NCBI GenBank assembly: GCA_021788645.1
Contig: JAJYKK010000003.1
Coordinates: forward strand, 1 to 64,000
Origin: Pseudomonadota bacterium
Lineage (GTDB): Bacteria > Pseudomonadota > Gammaproteobacteria > Burkholderiales > JAKAFK01
Reading direction: 5' to 3'
DNA length: 64,000 bases
Position 1 is the first letter of the stretch, and every line of letters begins with the position of its first letter. Shown here in pieces: positions 19,370-32,816 of this stretch. A program made the translations under genes and the position numbers. The notes below the pieces were generated by a model. It had not been told where the DNA came from and did not search any database. It saw only the letters and a program-made list of their open reading frames with translations.

Positions 19370-20141
19370 GATACTCGCGGTCACCAACCAGAAGGGGGGG
19401 GTGGGCAAGACCACCACCACCGTCAACCTCGCCGCGAGCCTCGCCGTGCGGGGCCGCCGGGTCCTGCTGATCGACCTCGACCCGCAGGCCAATGCCACCA
19501 TGGGCGCCGGGGTGGACAAGCGCGCCGTGCGCGAGACCGTCTATGACGTGCTCCTAGGGCGCGCGCCCCTGGACCGGGTCGAGCAGCGCTCGCCCAGCGG
19601 CGGCTTCGCGGTGATCCCCGCCAACCGCGAGCTGGCCGGCGCCGAGGTGGAGCTCGTGGACGAAGCGCACCGCGAGGCGAGGCTCAAGCAGGCCCTGGCG
19701 GCGGTGGACGGGCGGTTCGACTACGTGCTGATCGACTGCCCGCCGGCCCTCAACCTGCTGACGGTGAACGCGCTGTGCGCCGCGCGCGCCGTGATGATCC
19801 CGATGCAGTGCGAGTATTATGCGCTCGAGGGCTTGAGCGACCTGGTGCAGACGATCAAGAAGGTGCGCGCCCACCTCAATCCGACCCTGGAGATCGAGGG
19901 CTTGCTCCTCACCATGTTCGATCCGCGCAACATGCTGGGCGCGCAGGTTTCCGAGCAGCTGAAGCGCCACTTCGGCGAGAAGGTCTACCGGACCGTCATC
20001 CCGCGCAACATCCGGCTGGCCGAGGCCCCGAGCTACGGCATGCCCGCGCTCTACCACGACAAGCAGTCGAAAGGGGCGGCGGCCTATCTCGCGCTGGCGG
20101 ACGAGATCCTGGCGCGCAGCGGCCCGGAGGCGGCCCCGTGA
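19362..20141 (+). CDS. parA: Chromosome-partitioning ATPase ParA (Soj)
   Basis: This 259-residue Walker-type ATPase starts [20 protein letters not shown]. The deviant Walker A KGGVGKTT includes the signature first lysine needed for the dimer. Walker B reads YVLIDCPPALNLL. Nucleoid-bound ParA-ATP dimers pull ParB-parS complexes apart. It is followed by parB after 37 bases. Both parS sites at 10227 and 16752 are nearby, so the full ParABS system is within the window. Confidence 0.96.
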   Translation: MPKILAVTNQKGGVGKTTTTVNLAASLAVRGRRVLLIDLDPQANATMGAGVDKRAVRETVYDVLLGRAPLDRVEQRSPSGGFAVIPANRELAGAEVELVDEAHREARLKQALAAVDGRFDYVLIDCPPALNLLTVNALCAARAVMIPMQCEYYALEGLSDLVQTIKKVRAHLNPTLEIEGLLLTMFDPRNMLGAQVSEQLKRHFGEKVYRTVIPRNIRLAEAPSYGMPALYHDKQSKGAAAYLALADEILARSGPEAAP

Positions 20142-20178
20142 GGCCCAGGACATTCCCAAGGCAACGAGAGAACAGGCG

Positions 20179-21015
20179 ATGGCAAAGGTGAAAGGATTGG
20201 GGCGCGGGCTCGATGCCCTGCTCGCCGGCGACGAGGCCGCCACGGACAGCGAACTGCGGGCGGTCAGCGTCGCCTGGCTGCAGCCCGGGAAATACCAGCC
20301 GCGCACCCGCATGGACGAGGAATCCCTCCACCAGCTGGCCGACTCCATCAAGGCGCAGGGGATCATGCAGCCGATCCTCGTGCGCCCGCTGGCGCAGGGA
20401 CGCTACGAGATCATCGCCGGCGAGCGGCGCTGGCGCGCGGCGCGCCTGGCGGGCCTCATGGAGGTGCCGGTGCTGGTGCGGGAGGTGCCCGACGAAGCGG
20501 CGCTGGCGATGTCCCTCATCGAAAACATCCAGCGCGAAGACCTGAATCCCCTCGAGGAAGCGGTGGGCATCCAACGGCTCATCGACGAGTTCCGCATGAC
20601 CCACCAAAGCGCCTCCGAAGCGCTGGGGCGCTCCCGGGCGACGGTGAGCAACCTGTTGCGCCTGCTCAACCTCTCGCCCCCGGTGCAGGAGCTTTTGATG
20701 GCCTCCCAGCTCGACATGGGGCATGCGCGCGCGCTCCTCGCGCTGGCCGGTCCCGCGCAGCTCGAGGCGGCGCGGCGCGTCGTGCGCGAGCAGTGGTCCG
20801 TGCGGGAGACCGAGCGCTTCGTCGCGCGCCTGCAAACGCCCGCGCCGCCACCGAAGGCGCCGGACCGCGACGTGGCTCGCCTGGAAGAGGAACTGTCGGA
20901 GCGGGTTGGCGCGAAGGTGAGCATCCGCTCGGGCCGCGGCGGCCGGGGACGACTCACCATCCATTACGGCGACTTGGACGCCCTGGAGCGGCTCATCGCC
21001 AAGCTGACGGGCTGA
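20179..21015 (+). CDS. parB: Chromosome-partitioning protein ParB (Spo0J)
   Basis: This is a 278-residue CTPase and DNA clamp. The start KVKGLGRGLDALL is the ParA-stimulating N-terminus of chromosomal ParB. The ParB/Srx domain (about 30-125) contains the CTP-binding GERRWRAARLAG and the ENIQREDLNPLEEA helix. A helix-turn-helix for parS follows (TVSNLLRLLNLSPPVQELL), then a C-terminal dimer domain. It loads at parS and slides to form the partition complex. No promoter is evident between parA and parB. Confidence 0.96.
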   Translation: MAKVKGLGRGLDALLAGDEAATDSELRAVSVAWLQPGKYQPRTRMDEESLHQLADSIKAQGIMQPILVRPLAQGRYEIIAGERRWRAARLAGLMEVPVLVREVPDEAALAMSLIENIQREDLNPLEEAVGIQRLIDEFRMTHQSASEALGRSRATVSNLLRLLNLSPPVQELLMASQLDMGHARALLALAGPAQLEAARRVVREQWSVRETERFVARLQTPAPPPKAPDRDVARLEEELSERVGAKVSIRSGRGGRGRLTIHYGDLDALERLIAKLTG

Positions 21016-21485
21016 ACGCCACGCCACCGCCGCCCGGCGAGCCTTGTCTCGCCTTTCCCATTCGCCTCGCCGGATCGCGCGCGGCTTTCCCGAGTCTCGG
21101 AATCCGGAACGCATTTCCCCCAGAAATGCAGCGCAACGCATTGAAACAACGCGACATTTATTCTGGCACACATCCTGCTAATGGATAGCAGCGATTTCCG
21201 CGCGACGCGTCGGGGCCGGGCACCATGACCGCCGACCGGTCGGCGCTGCGCATGAGGCCGCGCGCGGCGCCCCCGCGGCGGAGCGGCCCCTTTCGCGGAG
21301 GGGGGTGGCGCGGATCTCCTTTCGCCTGCGCCGCCGGTTGCCTATGGTTAGGTGGCGTCCCGCGCGGCCGGGGACCATTTAATTATTTGATCACTCAATC
21401 AGGGAATCTGATACAATATGCCCCGCTTTGATGGCCGCCGCCGCAAAGCACATTGATGGATATCATGCGATCACCCTACAATTAA
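21016..21485. other. Gap of 470 bp between parB and the atp operon
   Basis: No gene was recognised. The first 350 bases are GC-rich with short out-of-frame readings only. The last 110 bases are clearly A+T-richer and hold the predicted atp promoter (21387-21417). No intrinsic terminator with a T-run was seen after parB. Confidence 0.5.
21387..21417 (+). promoter_or_regulatory. Predicted promoter of the atpIBEFHAGDC operon
   Basis: TTGATC (21387-21392), a 19-base spacer and TGATACAAT (extended -10, TACAAT at 21412-21417) lie about 70 bases upstream of atpI in an A+T-rich pocket. The long spacer fits an extended -10 promoter. Confidence 0.55.
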
Positions 21486-21836
21486 ATGCTCTTCCTTGCT
21501 GCCGCCCTGGGGGCCTCTTCGCTCCCCGCCTCCCCGACCACCGCCGCCGCTCTCACCCGGACGGCTTGGGGCAGCGCCTATGGCCTGGGCTGCGCCGGGA
21601 TCAATGCAGGGCTCCTCATGCTGCGGGCGCGGTCGGGCCCGAAGGGCCCGGCGCGCGACGCGCGGGCGCATCTGCGCTTTTTCTATCGCGCCGCCATCGA
21701 GCGCCTGGTGATCGTCGCCGCGGCGCTGGCCGCCGGGATGGGAGCCCTCGGGCTGCCGGCCCTGCCGCTCGTCGGCGGATTCGCGGCGGGCCAAATCGCG
21801 CTCGTGCTGTCACAACTTATGCGTGGGATCCGGTAA
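21486..21836 (+). CDS. atpI: ATP synthase accessory protein AtpI
   Basis: This small hydrophobic protein of 116 residues has membrane segments at about 1-20, 28-45, 68-88 and 91-110, separated by a basic loop (RARSGPKGPARDARAH). Position directly before atpB and hydropathy match AtpI of proteobacterial atp operons, which assists c-ring assembly. Sequence similarity is weak in this family, so the call leans on context. The stop is 3 bases before atpB. Confidence 0.8.
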   Translation: MLFLAAALGASSLPASPTTAAALTRTAWGSAYGLGCAGINAGLLMLRARSGPKGPARDARAHLRFFYRAAIERLVIVAAALAAGMGALGLPALPLVGGFAAGQIALVLSQLMRGIR

Positions 21837-22661
<825 letters not shown>

Positions 22662-22701
22662 GCGCACCGTGTCGCCATCGAGTTTAATCATCCTTAAATG
22701 A

Positions 22702-22956
<255 letters not shown>

Positions 22957-22987
22957 GGCGGTCATCCGGTAACCCAAAGGTGCGTCA

Positions 22988-23458
22988 ATGGACATCAACG
23001 CCACCCTCATCGGTCAGACGATCATGTTCATCCTGTTCGTCTGGTTTTGCATGCGCTTCATCTGGCCTCCCATCACCCAGTCCTTGGAGGCGCGGCGCCA
23101 GCAGATCGCCGACGGCCTGGCGCAGGCCGAACGCGGGAAGCACGACCTGGAGCTCGCCGCCAAGCGCGCCGGCCAGGTGCTGACGGACGCGCGCCAGCAG
23201 GCCGCCGAGATTCTCGCGCAGGCCGAGCGGCGGGCGACCCAACTCATCGAGGAAGCCAAAGGCAACGCCCGCGAGGAAGGCGAGCGGGTGCTCGCGGCCT
23301 CCCGCGCCGAACTCGAGCAGCAGATCTATCGCGCCAAGGAGGACCTGCGCCAGCACGTGGCGGAACTCGCGGTCAGCGGCGCGGAGAAAATCCTCCGCCG
23401 CGAGATCGACGCCCGCGCGCATGCCGATCTGCTCGGCACTATCCAGGACCAGCTCTAG
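22988..23458 (+). CDS. atpF: F1Fo ATP synthase subunit b
   Basis: This 156-residue peripheral-stalk protein has an N-terminal membrane helix ([20 protein letters not shown]), then a long charged coiled coil from about 30 to 150 with many Ala, Glu and Arg, as in all b subunits. It ends LGTIQDQL. The length is normal. It pairs with the separate delta subunit encoded next, unlike the fused form in the second operon. Confidence 0.95.
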   Translation: MDINATLIGQTIMFILFVWFCMRFIWPPITQSLEARRQQIADGLAQAERGKHDLELAAKRAGQVLTDARQQAAEILAQAERRATQLIEEAKGNAREEGERVLAASRAELEQQIYRAKEDLRQHVAELAVSGAEKILRREIDARAHADLLGTIQDQL

Positions 23459-23466
23459 AGCCCGCC

Positions 23467-24003
23467 ATGGCAGAACCCGCAACCCTTGCAAGGCCCTATG
23501 CCGAGGCCGTCTATCGGCTGGCCACCGAGTCCGGCACCCTCGCCCAGTGGTCCGCCATGCTCGCGTTCCTGGCGACCGTCGTCGCCGATGAGCGCGTGCG
23601 CGACCTCATCGAGAATCCGCACCTCGATCCCGAGCGCCGCCAGGCCTTCATCGGCGCCCTCGGCGAGAAGGCCCTGGACGCCCACGGCCGGGAGCTGGTG
23701 CGGGTGCTCTTCGAAAACGGCCGCCTCTGGCTCGCGCCCGCCATCCTCGTCGCCTTCGAGGCGCTCAAGGCCGAGGCGGCGGGCAGCCTCGAGGCGAACA
23801 TCGCCTCGGCGTTCCCCTTGAGCGACGCCCAGCTGGCGATGCTCGCGGGCTCGATGGCGCGGCGCTTCGGCCGCCGCATCGAGCCGAAGGTCGAAGTGGA
23901 TCCCGAATTGATCGGCGGCGTGACCATCACGGTGGGCGATCAGATCTTCGACGCCTCGGTGCGCGGCAAACTCAAGGCCATGGCGTTTGCCCTCAAACGT
24001 TAG
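23467..24003 (+). CDS. atpH: F1Fo ATP synthase subunit delta
   Basis: This 178-residue protein starts from the ATG at 23467 ([20 protein letters not shown]). The N-terminal helical bundle (1-105) binds the alpha N-terminus. The C-terminal part has the family signature [20 protein letters not shown], which contacts the b dimer. The start follows the atpF stop by 8 bases. Upstream in-frame codons would overlap most of atpF and are rejected. Confidence 0.95.
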   Translation: MAEPATLARPYAEAVYRLATESGTLAQWSAMLAFLATVVADERVRDLIENPHLDPERRQAFIGALGEKALDAHGRELVRVLFENGRLWLAPAILVAFEALKAEAAGSLEANIASAFPLSDAQLAMLAGSMARRFGRRIEPKVEVDPELIGGVTITVGDQIFDASVRGKLKAMAFALKR

Positions 24004-24011
24004 GAGCAATC

Positions 24012-25553
24012 ATGCAGCTAAACCCTTCTGAAATCAGCGATCTGATCCGCGATCGCATCGCCGGACTGGCCGCGGCCACCGAACTGCGCACGCAAGGGAC
24101 CGTCATCGCGGTCACCGACGGCATCGTCCGCATCCACGGCTTGAGCGACGTCATGCAAGGCGAGATGCTGGAATTCCCGGGCGACACCTTCGGGCTCGCC
24201 CTCAATCTGGAGCGCGACTCCGTCGGCGCCGTCGTCCTGGGCGACTACGAACACCTCAAGGAAGGCGACACGGTCACCTGTACCGGGCGCATTCTCGAGG
24301 TGCCCGTCGGCGAGGCCCTGGTCGGGCGCGTGGTCAACGCGCTGGGCCAGGCGATCGACGGGAAGGGGCCGATCGAGGCCCCCCAGACCTCGCCCATCGA
24401 AAAAATCGCGCCCGGCGTGATCGACCGGCAGTCGGTGAGCGAGCCCATCCAGACCGGCATCAAGGCGGTCGACGCCATGGTGCCGATCGGCCGCGGGCAG
24501 CGCGAACTCATCATCGGCGACCGCCAGACCGGCAAGACCGCGGTGGCGATCGACACCATCATCAGCCAGAAGGGGCGCGGGGTCTGGTGCATCTACGTGG
24601 CGATCGGCCAGAAGACGTCGAGCATCGCCAACGTCGTGCGCAAGCTCGAGGAGCATGGCGCGATGGCACACACCATCGTGGTGGCGGCCGGCGCCGCCGA
24701 CTCGGCCGCCATGCAGTACATCGCCCCGTATGCCGGCTGCGCGATGGGCGAGTATTTCCGCGACCGCGGCCAGGACGCCCTCATCATTTACGACGACCTG
24801 ACCAAGCAGGCCTGGGCCTATCGCCAGATCTCGCTGCTCCTGCGGCGGCCGCCCGGCCGCGAGGCCTATCCGGGCGACGTATTCTACCTGCATTCGCGCC
24901 TGCTGGAGCGGGCGGCGCGGGTGAACGCGGCGTATGTCGAGCGGGTCACCGGAGGAGCCGTCAAGGGGCGGACCGGCTCGCTCACCGCGCTGCCGATCAT
25001 CGAGACCCAGGCGGGGGACGTGTCCGCGTTCGTGCCCACCAACGTGATCTCGATCACGGACGGGCAGATCTTCCTGGAGACGGATCTTTTCAACGCGGGC
25101 GTGCGCCCCGCGATCAACGCCGGCCTGTCGGTCTCGCGGGTGGGCGGCGCGGCCCAGACCAAGATCATCAAGAAGCTGGGCGGCGGGGTGCGACTCGCGC
25201 TCGCCCAGTACCGCGAGCTCGCCGCCTTCGCGCAGTTCGCCTCGGATCTGGACGAGTCCACCCGCAAGCAGCTCGAACGCGGCCGCATGGTCACCGAGCT
25301 CATGAAGCAGCCGCAATATACGCCGCTGCCGGTCTCGCAGATGGCCCTGACCCTGTTCGCGGTGAACAAGGGGTACCTCGACGATGTCGAGGTACCCCGC
25401 GGCCTCGCCTTCGAGGCGGCGCTGCGCGCGTACATGCGCGACCAGCATGCCGACATCATGGACACCCTTGAGGCCATGCTGGACCTCGACGCCGCCACCG
25501 AGCAGCGGCTGGCGGCCGCCATCGAAGCCTTCAAGGCGACCCAAGCGTACTGA
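24012..25553 (+). CDS. atpA: F1Fo ATP synthase subunit alpha
   Basis: This 513-residue non-catalytic nucleotide-binding subunit has Walker [12 protein letters not shown] near residues 169-179, the segment [20 protein letters not shown], the arginine-finger region [20 protein letters not shown], and a helical C-terminal domain. It begins [19 protein letters not shown], the delta-binding N-terminal helix that is typical of proteobacterial alpha. Length and order (after delta, before gamma) are standard. Confidence 0.97.
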   Translation: MQLNPSEISDLIRDRIAGLAAATELRTQGTVIAVTDGIVRIHGLSDVMQGEMLEFPGDTFGLALNLERDSVGAVVLGDYEHLKEGDTVTCTGRILEVPVGEALVGRVVNALGQAIDGKGPIEAPQTSPIEKIAPGVIDRQSVSEPIQTGIKAVDAMVPIGRGQRELIIGDRQTGKTAVAIDTIISQKGRGVWCIYVAIGQKTSSIANVVRKLEEHGAMAHTIVVAAGAADSAAMQYIAPYAGCAMGEYFRDRGQDALIIYDDLTKQAWAYRQISLLLRRPPGREAYPGDVFYLHSRLLERAARVNAAYVERVTGGAVKGRTGSLTALPIIETQAGDVSAFVPTNVISITDGQIFLETDLFNAGVRPAINAGLSVSRVGGAAQTKIIKKLGGGVRLALAQYRELAAFAQFASDLDESTRKQLERGRMVTELMKQPQYTPLPVSQMALTLFAVNKGYLDDVEVPRGLAFEAALRAYMRDQHADIMDTLEAMLDLDAATEQRLAAAIEAFKATQAY

Positions 25554-25568
25554 CCGCGGAGAGACGAC

Positions 25569-27855
<2,287 letters not shown>

Positions 27856-27913
27856 GCGCAAGGAGGAGGCGCACGGCGCGACCCTCCCGGGCTCGCCGCT
27901 TCGCGCACACGCT

Positions 27914-28339
27914 ATGGCAATGACGATACATGTGGATGTGGTGAGTGCCGAGGAGTCCCTGTTCTCGGGCGCGGCGGAATTCGTCGTGGTGCCGGGCGAG
28001 CGGGGGGAGCTCGGCATCTACCCGCGGCACGCGCCGCTGCTGGGCCGCATCCGGCCGGGATCGGTGCGCGTCAAGATCCCTTTCCAGGCGGAAGAAGAAC
28101 TCATCTACGTGTCGGGCGGCATGGTCGAAATTCAGCCCGCCGGCGTGACGATCCTGTCCGACACCGCGATTCGTGCGGCCGATCTCGACGAGCAGAAGGC
28201 GCTCGAGGCGCGCCACCGGGCGGAAGAGGCGATGAAGAACCGGGCGGCGGTGATGGATTTCGCCAAGGCCCAGGCGGAGCTCGCGCAAGCCATCGCCCAG
28301 CTGGCGGCCATCGAACGGCTGCGCAAGCATCGCCACTGA
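27914..28339 (+). CDS. atpC: F1Fo ATP synthase subunit epsilon
   Basis: This protein of about 141 residues starts from the ATG at 27914 (a second ATG at 27920 is equally possible). The beta-sandwich domain shows [20 protein letters not shown] and [19 protein letters not shown]; the C-terminal helical pair follows from about residue 90. It is part of the rotor and can inhibit hydrolysis. A strong AAGGAGGAGG lies at 27859-27868, about 46 bases before the start and with no in-frame ATG, GTG or TTG after it, so it seems stranded. A terminator follows the gene. Confidence 0.95.
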   Translation: MAMTIHVDVVSAEESLFSGAAEFVVVPGERGELGIYPRHAPLLGRIRPGSVRVKIPFQAEEELIYVSGGMVEIQPAGVTILSDTAIRAADLDEQKALEARHRAEEAMKNRAAVMDFAKAQAELAQAIAQLAAIERLRKHRH

Positions 28340-28346
28340 GCGCCCG

Positions 28347-28373
28347 CGGCGGCGCACCCGCCGTTTTTGTTTT
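28347..28373 (+). terminator. Intrinsic terminator of the first atp operon
   Basis: CGGCGG (28347-28352) and CCGCCG (28358-28363) pair around a 5-base loop and are followed by TTTTTGTTTT. It begins only a few bases after the atpC stop. A TATACT at 28373-28378 could be the -10 of a separate glmU promoter. Confidence 0.8.
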
Positions 28374-28431
28374 ATACTGGCGGCAAAGCGCCCGCAAGGG
28401 CGCCAACGTCTGCCAAGGTGCGTCTCCACCC

Positions 28432-29802
28432 ATGAACCCCGCTGTCAACGTGCTGATCCTTGCGGCCGGCAAGGGCACCCGCATGCATTCGGAGCGGCCG
28501 AAGGTCCTCCACCGGCTCGCCGGGCGTCCGCTCCTCGCCCACGTGCTCGCCAGCGCACGCGCGCTCGCGCCGCGGCAAATCGCGGTGGTCTACGGCTATG
28601 GCGGGGAGGCCGTGCCTGCGGCGATCCCCGACCCCGACGTCGTCTGGGTGCGCCAGGCCCAGCAGCTCGGCACCGGCCATGCGGTGGCCAGCAGCCTGGG
28701 CGTGCTGTCGGACGCGCCGGTCACGCTCATCCTGTACGGGGACGTGCCGCTCATCCAGCCGCCCACGGCGACGATGCTCGCCGGCCTGGCCGCGGCCAAC
28801 CGCATCGCCCTCCTCACCGAGCAGCTTTCCGACCCCACCGGCTACGGGCGCATCGTGCGCGACGAAGCCGGCGCCATATCGCGCATCGTCGAGCACAAGG
28901 ACGCCACCCCCGACGAGCGCGCGATCCTTGAAGTGAACACCGGGCTCATGGCCCTGCCCACCGCCCGGCTGGCCGACTGGGTGGGTCGGCTTACGGCCGA
29001 CAACGCGCAAGGGGAATACTATCTGACCGACATCGTCGCGCTGGCGCTGGCGGACGGCGTGGACATCGTCAGCGGACGGGCGCAGGCCGCCTGGGAGACC
29101 CTCGGCGTCAACAGCCCCGCCCAGCTTGCCCAGCTCGAGCGAATCTACCAGCGGCGCCAGGCCGAGCGGCTCCTCGAGCACGGCGTCGCGCTCCTCGATC
29201 CCGACCGCCTCGACGTGCGCGGCGAGCTCACCTGCGGGCGCGACGTGACCATCGACGTGGGCTGCGTGTTCGAGGGCGAGGTGGCGCTGGGCGACAACAC
29301 CGTCGTCGGCGCCTATTCGGTCGTGCGCAACAGCCGCGTCGGCGCCGGTACCCGCATCGAACCCTTCAGCCATCTGGACGGGGCGAGCCTTGGCGAAGGC
29401 AACCGCATCGGCCCGTTCGCCCGCCTGCGCCCCGGCGCGGCCACCGGGGATGCGGTGCATGTGGGCAACTTCGTGGAGGTCAAGAACAGCCGCGTCGGCC
29501 AAGGGTCCAAGATCAACCACCTGAGCTATCTCGGCGATGCGGACGTGGGCGCCGGCGTCAATATCGGCGCCGGCACGATCACCTGCAACTACGACGGGGC
29601 CAGGAAGCATCGCACGGTCATCGGGGACGACGCGTTCATCGGCTCCAACACGCAGCTCGTGGCGCCCGTGACGGTCGGGGCGGGCGCGACCATCGGGGCG
29701 GGGTCGACCATCACCCGTGATGCGCCGGCCGGCGAGCTCACGCTCTCGCGCGCCCGCCAGACCACGATTTCCGGGTGGAAGCGCCCGCGCAAGGGGCCGT
29801 GA
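28432..29802 (+). CDS. glmU: Bifunctional UDP-N-acetylglucosamine pyrophosphorylase / glucosamine-1-phosphate N-acetyltransferase
   Basis: This 456-residue enzyme makes UDP-GlcNAc for peptidoglycan and LPS. The N-terminal uridyltransferase starts with [27 protein letters not shown] and YGDVPLI follow. From about residue 250 a left-handed beta-helix of hexapeptide repeats makes up the acetyltransferase ([44 protein letters not shown]). The length is normal. It is followed by glmS, so two successive parts of the amino-sugar pathway are adjacent. Confidence 0.97.
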   Translation: MNPAVNVLILAAGKGTRMHSERPKVLHRLAGRPLLAHVLASARALAPRQIAVVYGYGGEAVPAAIPDPDVVWVRQAQQLGTGHAVASSLGVLSDAPVTLILYGDVPLIQPPTATMLAGLAAANRIALLTEQLSDPTGYGRIVRDEAGAISRIVEHKDATPDERAILEVNTGLMALPTARLADWVGRLTADNAQGEYYLTDIVALALADGVDIVSGRAQAAWETLGVNSPAQLAQLERIYQRRQAERLLEHGVALLDPDRLDVRGELTCGRDVTIDVGCVFEGEVALGDNTVVGAYSVVRNSRVGAGTRIEPFSHLDGASLGEGNRIGPFARLRPGAATGDAVHVGNFVEVKNSRVGQGSKINHLSYLGDADVGAGVNIGAGTITCNYDGARKHRTVIGDDAFIGSNTQLVAPVTVGAGATIGAGSTITRDAPAGELTLSRARQTTISGWKRPRKGP

Positions 29803-29838
29803 GGCGGACCGCCGCGCGGAAAACTAGGGGGGTGGGAT

Positions 29839-31671
29839 ATGTGTGGCATCGTCGGGGCGGTAGCCCAGCGCAACGTGATACCGATTCTGCTGGAAGGGCT
29901 GCGGCGCCTGGAATATCGCGGCTACGACTCGGCCGGACTGGCGATCGTGCACGACGGGCTTTCCTGCGTGCGCAGCGTCGGGCGCGTGGCGGAGCTGGAA
30001 AACGAGGTCAAGCGGACGCAGGTCCACGGCCGGCTCGGCATCGCCCATACCCGCTGGGCCACCCACGGCGCGCCGACGCTGTCCAACGCGCATCCGCACG
30101 CCAGCCACGACACCGTGGCGGTCGTCCACAACGGCATCATCGAGAATCACGAGGCCTTGCGCAGCCGGCTCGAGGCGCGCGGCTACGTCTTCTCCTCGCA
30201 GACCGACACCGAAGTCATTGCCCATCTGATCCATTACCACTATCGCCACGGCGGCCTCGACCTTCTGGAGGCGACGGCGGCGGCGGTGGGCGAGCTCACC
30301 GGCGCCTATGCCATTGCGGTGGTGGCCGCCGATGCGCCCAACCGGCTGGTGGCCGCGCGCAAGGGCAGCCCGCTGGCGATCGGCATCGGCATCGAGGAGA
30401 ACTTCGTGGCCTCCGACGCGAGCGCGCTCGCGCCCGTCACCCAGCGGCTCATCTATCTGGAGGACGGGGATCTCGCCGACATCGGATTGCTGACGGTGGC
30501 CATCCGCGATGCGCGAGGCGTGCCGGTGGTGCGGCCCGAGCAGGTGAGCGAGGCGCCGCTCGAGGCGGCCGAGCTGGGCCCCTACCGCCACTTCATGCAG
30601 AAGGAGATCCACGAGCAGCCGCGCGCGCTGGCCGACACCTTGTCCGATGCGCTGGCCTTGGGCAGCCTTTCGCCGCAGCTCTTCGGGCCGCGCGGGGAAG
30701 CGGTGCTCGGCGGCATCAAGGCGGTCTACCTCATCGCCTGCGGCACGAGCTACCATGCCGCGATGCTCGCGCGCTACTGGATCGAAGCCCTGGCCGGGGT
30801 GCCGTGCAACGCCGAGGTGGCGAGCGAGTACCGCTACCGCGAGAGCGTGCCGAACCCGGACGCCTTGATCGTCACCATCTCCCAGTCCGGGGAAACCGCC
30901 GATACCCTGGCGGCGCTCGCGCATGCCAAGGCGCTCGGCCATCGCCACAGCCTGGCCATCTGCAACGTGCCCGAAAGCGCCCTGGTGCGCGGGTCGGAGC
31001 TGCGCTTCCTGACGCGGGCGGGACCCGAGATCGGCGTGGCCTCCACCAAGGCCTTCACGACCCAGCTGGCGGCCTTGTTCCTGCTCGCCTGCGTGCTGGC
31101 GAAGCTGCGCGGCCGCATGCCCGCGGCGCGCGAGGCCGAGATCCTGAAGGCCTTGCGGCATCTGCCCGCCGCCGTGGCCGAGACCTTGGCCCTGGAAGAC
31201 CAGGTGGCCCTCTGGGCCGAGCATTTCGCGCCCAAGCACCATGCCTTGTTCCTTGGGCGCGGGCAGCATTATCCGATCGCCCTGGAAGGCGCCCTCAAGC
31301 TCAAGGAGATTTCCTACATCCACGCCGAGGCCTATCCGGCGGGCGAGCTCAAGCACGGGCCGCTCGCCCTGGTGGACAGCGAAATGCCGGTGGTGGCGAT
31401 TGCGCCGAACGATCAGCTGGTGGAAAAGCTCAAATCCAACCTGCAGGAGGTGCGCGCGCGCGGGGGGCTCCTCTTCGTGTTCGCCGATCCCGGGGCGCGC
31501 ATCAAGGCGGCCGAAGGGGTCCGGACGATTTTCATGCCCCAGCATGACGGGCCGCTGAGCCCCATCCTGTACACCGTGCCCCTGCAGTTGCTCGCGTACC
31601 ACGCCGCGCTCCAGAAGGGCACCGACGTGGACAAGCCGCGCAATCTCGCCAAGTCCGTCACGGTCGAATAG
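29839..31671 (+). CDS. glmS: Glutamine--fructose-6-phosphate aminotransferase (isomerizing)
   Basis: This 610-residue enzyme forms glucosamine-6-phosphate from fructose-6-phosphate and glutamine. Cys2 in [12 protein letters not shown] is the glutaminase nucleophile. The class II amidotransferase domain (to about 240) contains [18 protein letters not shown]. Two SIS domains follow ([26 protein letters not shown]), and the C-terminus is [13 protein letters not shown], as in the family. No glmS riboswitch is seen in the short upstream gap. The stop is 2 bases before the next start. Confidence 0.97.
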   Translation: MCGIVGAVAQRNVIPILLEGLRRLEYRGYDSAGLAIVHDGLSCVRSVGRVAELENEVKRTQVHGRLGIAHTRWATHGAPTLSNAHPHASHDTVAVVHNGIIENHEALRSRLEARGYVFSSQTDTEVIAHLIHYHYRHGGLDLLEATAAAVGELTGAYAIAVVAADAPNRLVAARKGSPLAIGIGIEENFVASDASALAPVTQRLIYLEDGDLADIGLLTVAIRDARGVPVVRPEQVSEAPLEAAELGPYRHFMQKEIHEQPRALADTLSDALALGSLSPQLFGPRGEAVLGGIKAVYLIACGTSYHAAMLARYWIEALAGVPCNAEVASEYRYRESVPNPDALIVTISQSGETADTLAALAHAKALGHRHSLAICNVPESALVRGSELRFLTRAGPEIGVASTKAFTTQLAALFLLACVLAKLRGRMPAAREAEILKALRHLPAAVAETLALEDQVALWAEHFAPKHHALFLGRGQHYPIALEGALKLKEISYIHAEAYPAGELKHGPLALVDSEMPVVAIAPNDQLVEKLKSNLQEVRARGGLLFVFADPGARIKAAEGVRTIFMPQHDGPLSPILYTVPLQLLAYHAALQKGTDVDKPRNLAKSVTVE

Positions 31672-31673
31672 CC

Positions 31674-32435
31674 GTGCCGGTCGTCGCGGTGTTCAACCAA
31701 AAAGGGGGGGTCGGCAAGACCACGACCACCCTCAACCTATCGGCGGCGCTCGCCCGCGAAGGACTGCAGCCGATCGCCATCGATCTCGACCCGCAAAGCC
31801 ATCTTTCCTGGTCGCTCGGCTACCAGGGCGGTCAGGGGCGCCCCACGGTCTCGGCCTTTTTCCGCGAAGAGGCGACCTTGAGGGCTCTCGTGCAGGAGGT
31901 TCAGACCGGATTGCGGCTCATTCCGGCGAGCCTCGACCTTGCGAAAGTCGACGCCTTGTTCGGCAAGAGCGCCGCCGCGACCACGCGGCTGCGCGCCGGG
32001 ATCGTGGCGAGCTTCAGGGACGAGCCGGGGCCCATCCTGATCGACTGCTGCCCGATGCTCGGCGTGCTCTCGTTGAATGCCGTGCTGGCGGCCGACCATG
32101 TCCTCGTGCCGGTATCTGCCGATTTCCTGTCCATGCAGTCCGTCCACAAGCTGGATGCGGCCCTGCGCGTGCTGGAGAAGGCCCGCGGGCGGCCCATTCC
32201 GCGCAAGGTGGTGGTCACCCGCTTCGACGCGCGCCGCCGCCTGTCCCACGACATCTTCGCCCAGCTCAAGAGCTACTGCGGCGCCGACCTGTGCGAGACC
32301 CGCATCGGCGAGACGGTGGCGCTGGCGGAAAGCCCGGTGGCAGGCCAGGACGTGTTCGCGCACGATCCCGCATGCACCGGCGCCCGGGAGTATTGGGCGC
32401 TGATGGAAGAGCTCGCGCAATGCGGCTTCCTGTGA
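31674..32435 (+). CDS. Orphan ParA-family ATPase
   Basis: This 253-residue protein starts from the GTG at 31674, two bases after glmS. It opens VVAVFNQKGGVGKTTTTLNL, a deviant Walker A with the signature lysine, and has a switch region PILIDCCPMLGVLSLNAVL and the ParA-type DPQSHLSWSL. No ParB-like partner is adjacent, and the chromosomal ParA is already at 19.4 kb. Such orphan ParAs position other cargo, for example chemoreceptor arrays, pili, microcompartments or plasmids. The tight spacing to glmS suggests co-transcription. The cargo cannot be inferred from this window. Confidence 0.85.
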   Translation: MPVVAVFNQKGGVGKTTTTLNLSAALAREGLQPIAIDLDPQSHLSWSLGYQGGQGRPTVSAFFREEATLRALVQEVQTGLRLIPASLDLAKVDALFGKSAAATTRLRAGIVASFRDEPGPILIDCCPMLGVLSLNAVLAADHVLVPVSADFLSMQSVHKLDAALRVLEKARGRPIPRKVVVTRFDARRRLSHDIFAQLKSYCGADLCETRIGETVALAESPVAGQDVFAHDPACTGAREYWALMEELAQCGFL

Positions 32436-32812
32436 CCCGGGTCGGGCGCAAGGGGTAGACGCGGCCCGCTGCAGGCGCCGCGCAGCAGGCGCGCAACCCG
32501 CCCCGGCGCGTCTTCAGGCGCAGGCCCGCCAATCCTCTCCCGATGCACCGGCTCGCGCCACAGGCCCGCGTGGGACGCAACCCCCCCTCCCAAGAAACGC
32601 CTCGACTGTCGGTCGGTGCGGTTTTCCCGGCCAAGCCCCTGAACGGGAGGCGCCCGGGATCCTCCCCAGGCGCGCAGGCCTCCGGCGCCGGGTGAACTAT
32701 ATTTCCGTATGAATCATGAAGCAGGCGGACAGGCGCCGAGTGGGCTTGGGCGCGCGTGCCCAAGGATCGCAAGGTCGGTTGTCCCACCCTCAAGTGACGG
32801 CGGAGGAGCGAA
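32436..32812. other. Leader region before the c-di-GMP gene
   Basis: This 377-bp gap has no recognised protein gene apart from the short leader frame at 32709. It is GC-rich up to about 32690, then contains the motif shared with the alternate ATPase operon (32692-32714). Confidence 0.5.
32692..32714 (+). repeat. Shared upstream motif, copy 1 (before the GGDEF-EAL gene)
   Basis: The exact 18-mer CTATATTTCCGTATGAAT (32697-32714) recurs at 35732-35749 before the alternate atpD. Including GTGA plus one variable base on the left, 22 of 23 bases agree. It includes TATATT and TATGAA, both plausible -10 sequences, but no TTGACA-like -35 lies upstream of either copy, which suggests an activator or another sigma factor. 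Confidence 0.75.
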
Positions 32813-32816
32813 ATGA
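32709..32816 (+). CDS. Possible 35-residue leader peptide
   Basis: An ATG inside the shared motif opens a 35-codon frame (MNHEAGGQAPSGLGRACPRI...) whose TGA overlaps the ATG of the GGDEF-EAL gene by ATGA. The second motif copy also contains ATGAAT, but there it opens only nine codons. Composition gives no support for a real protein. The overlap could couple translation or be chance. No Shine-Dalgarno sequence is seen before the ATG. Confidence 0.25.
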   Translation: MNHEAGGQAPSGLGRACPRIARSVVPPSSDGGGAK

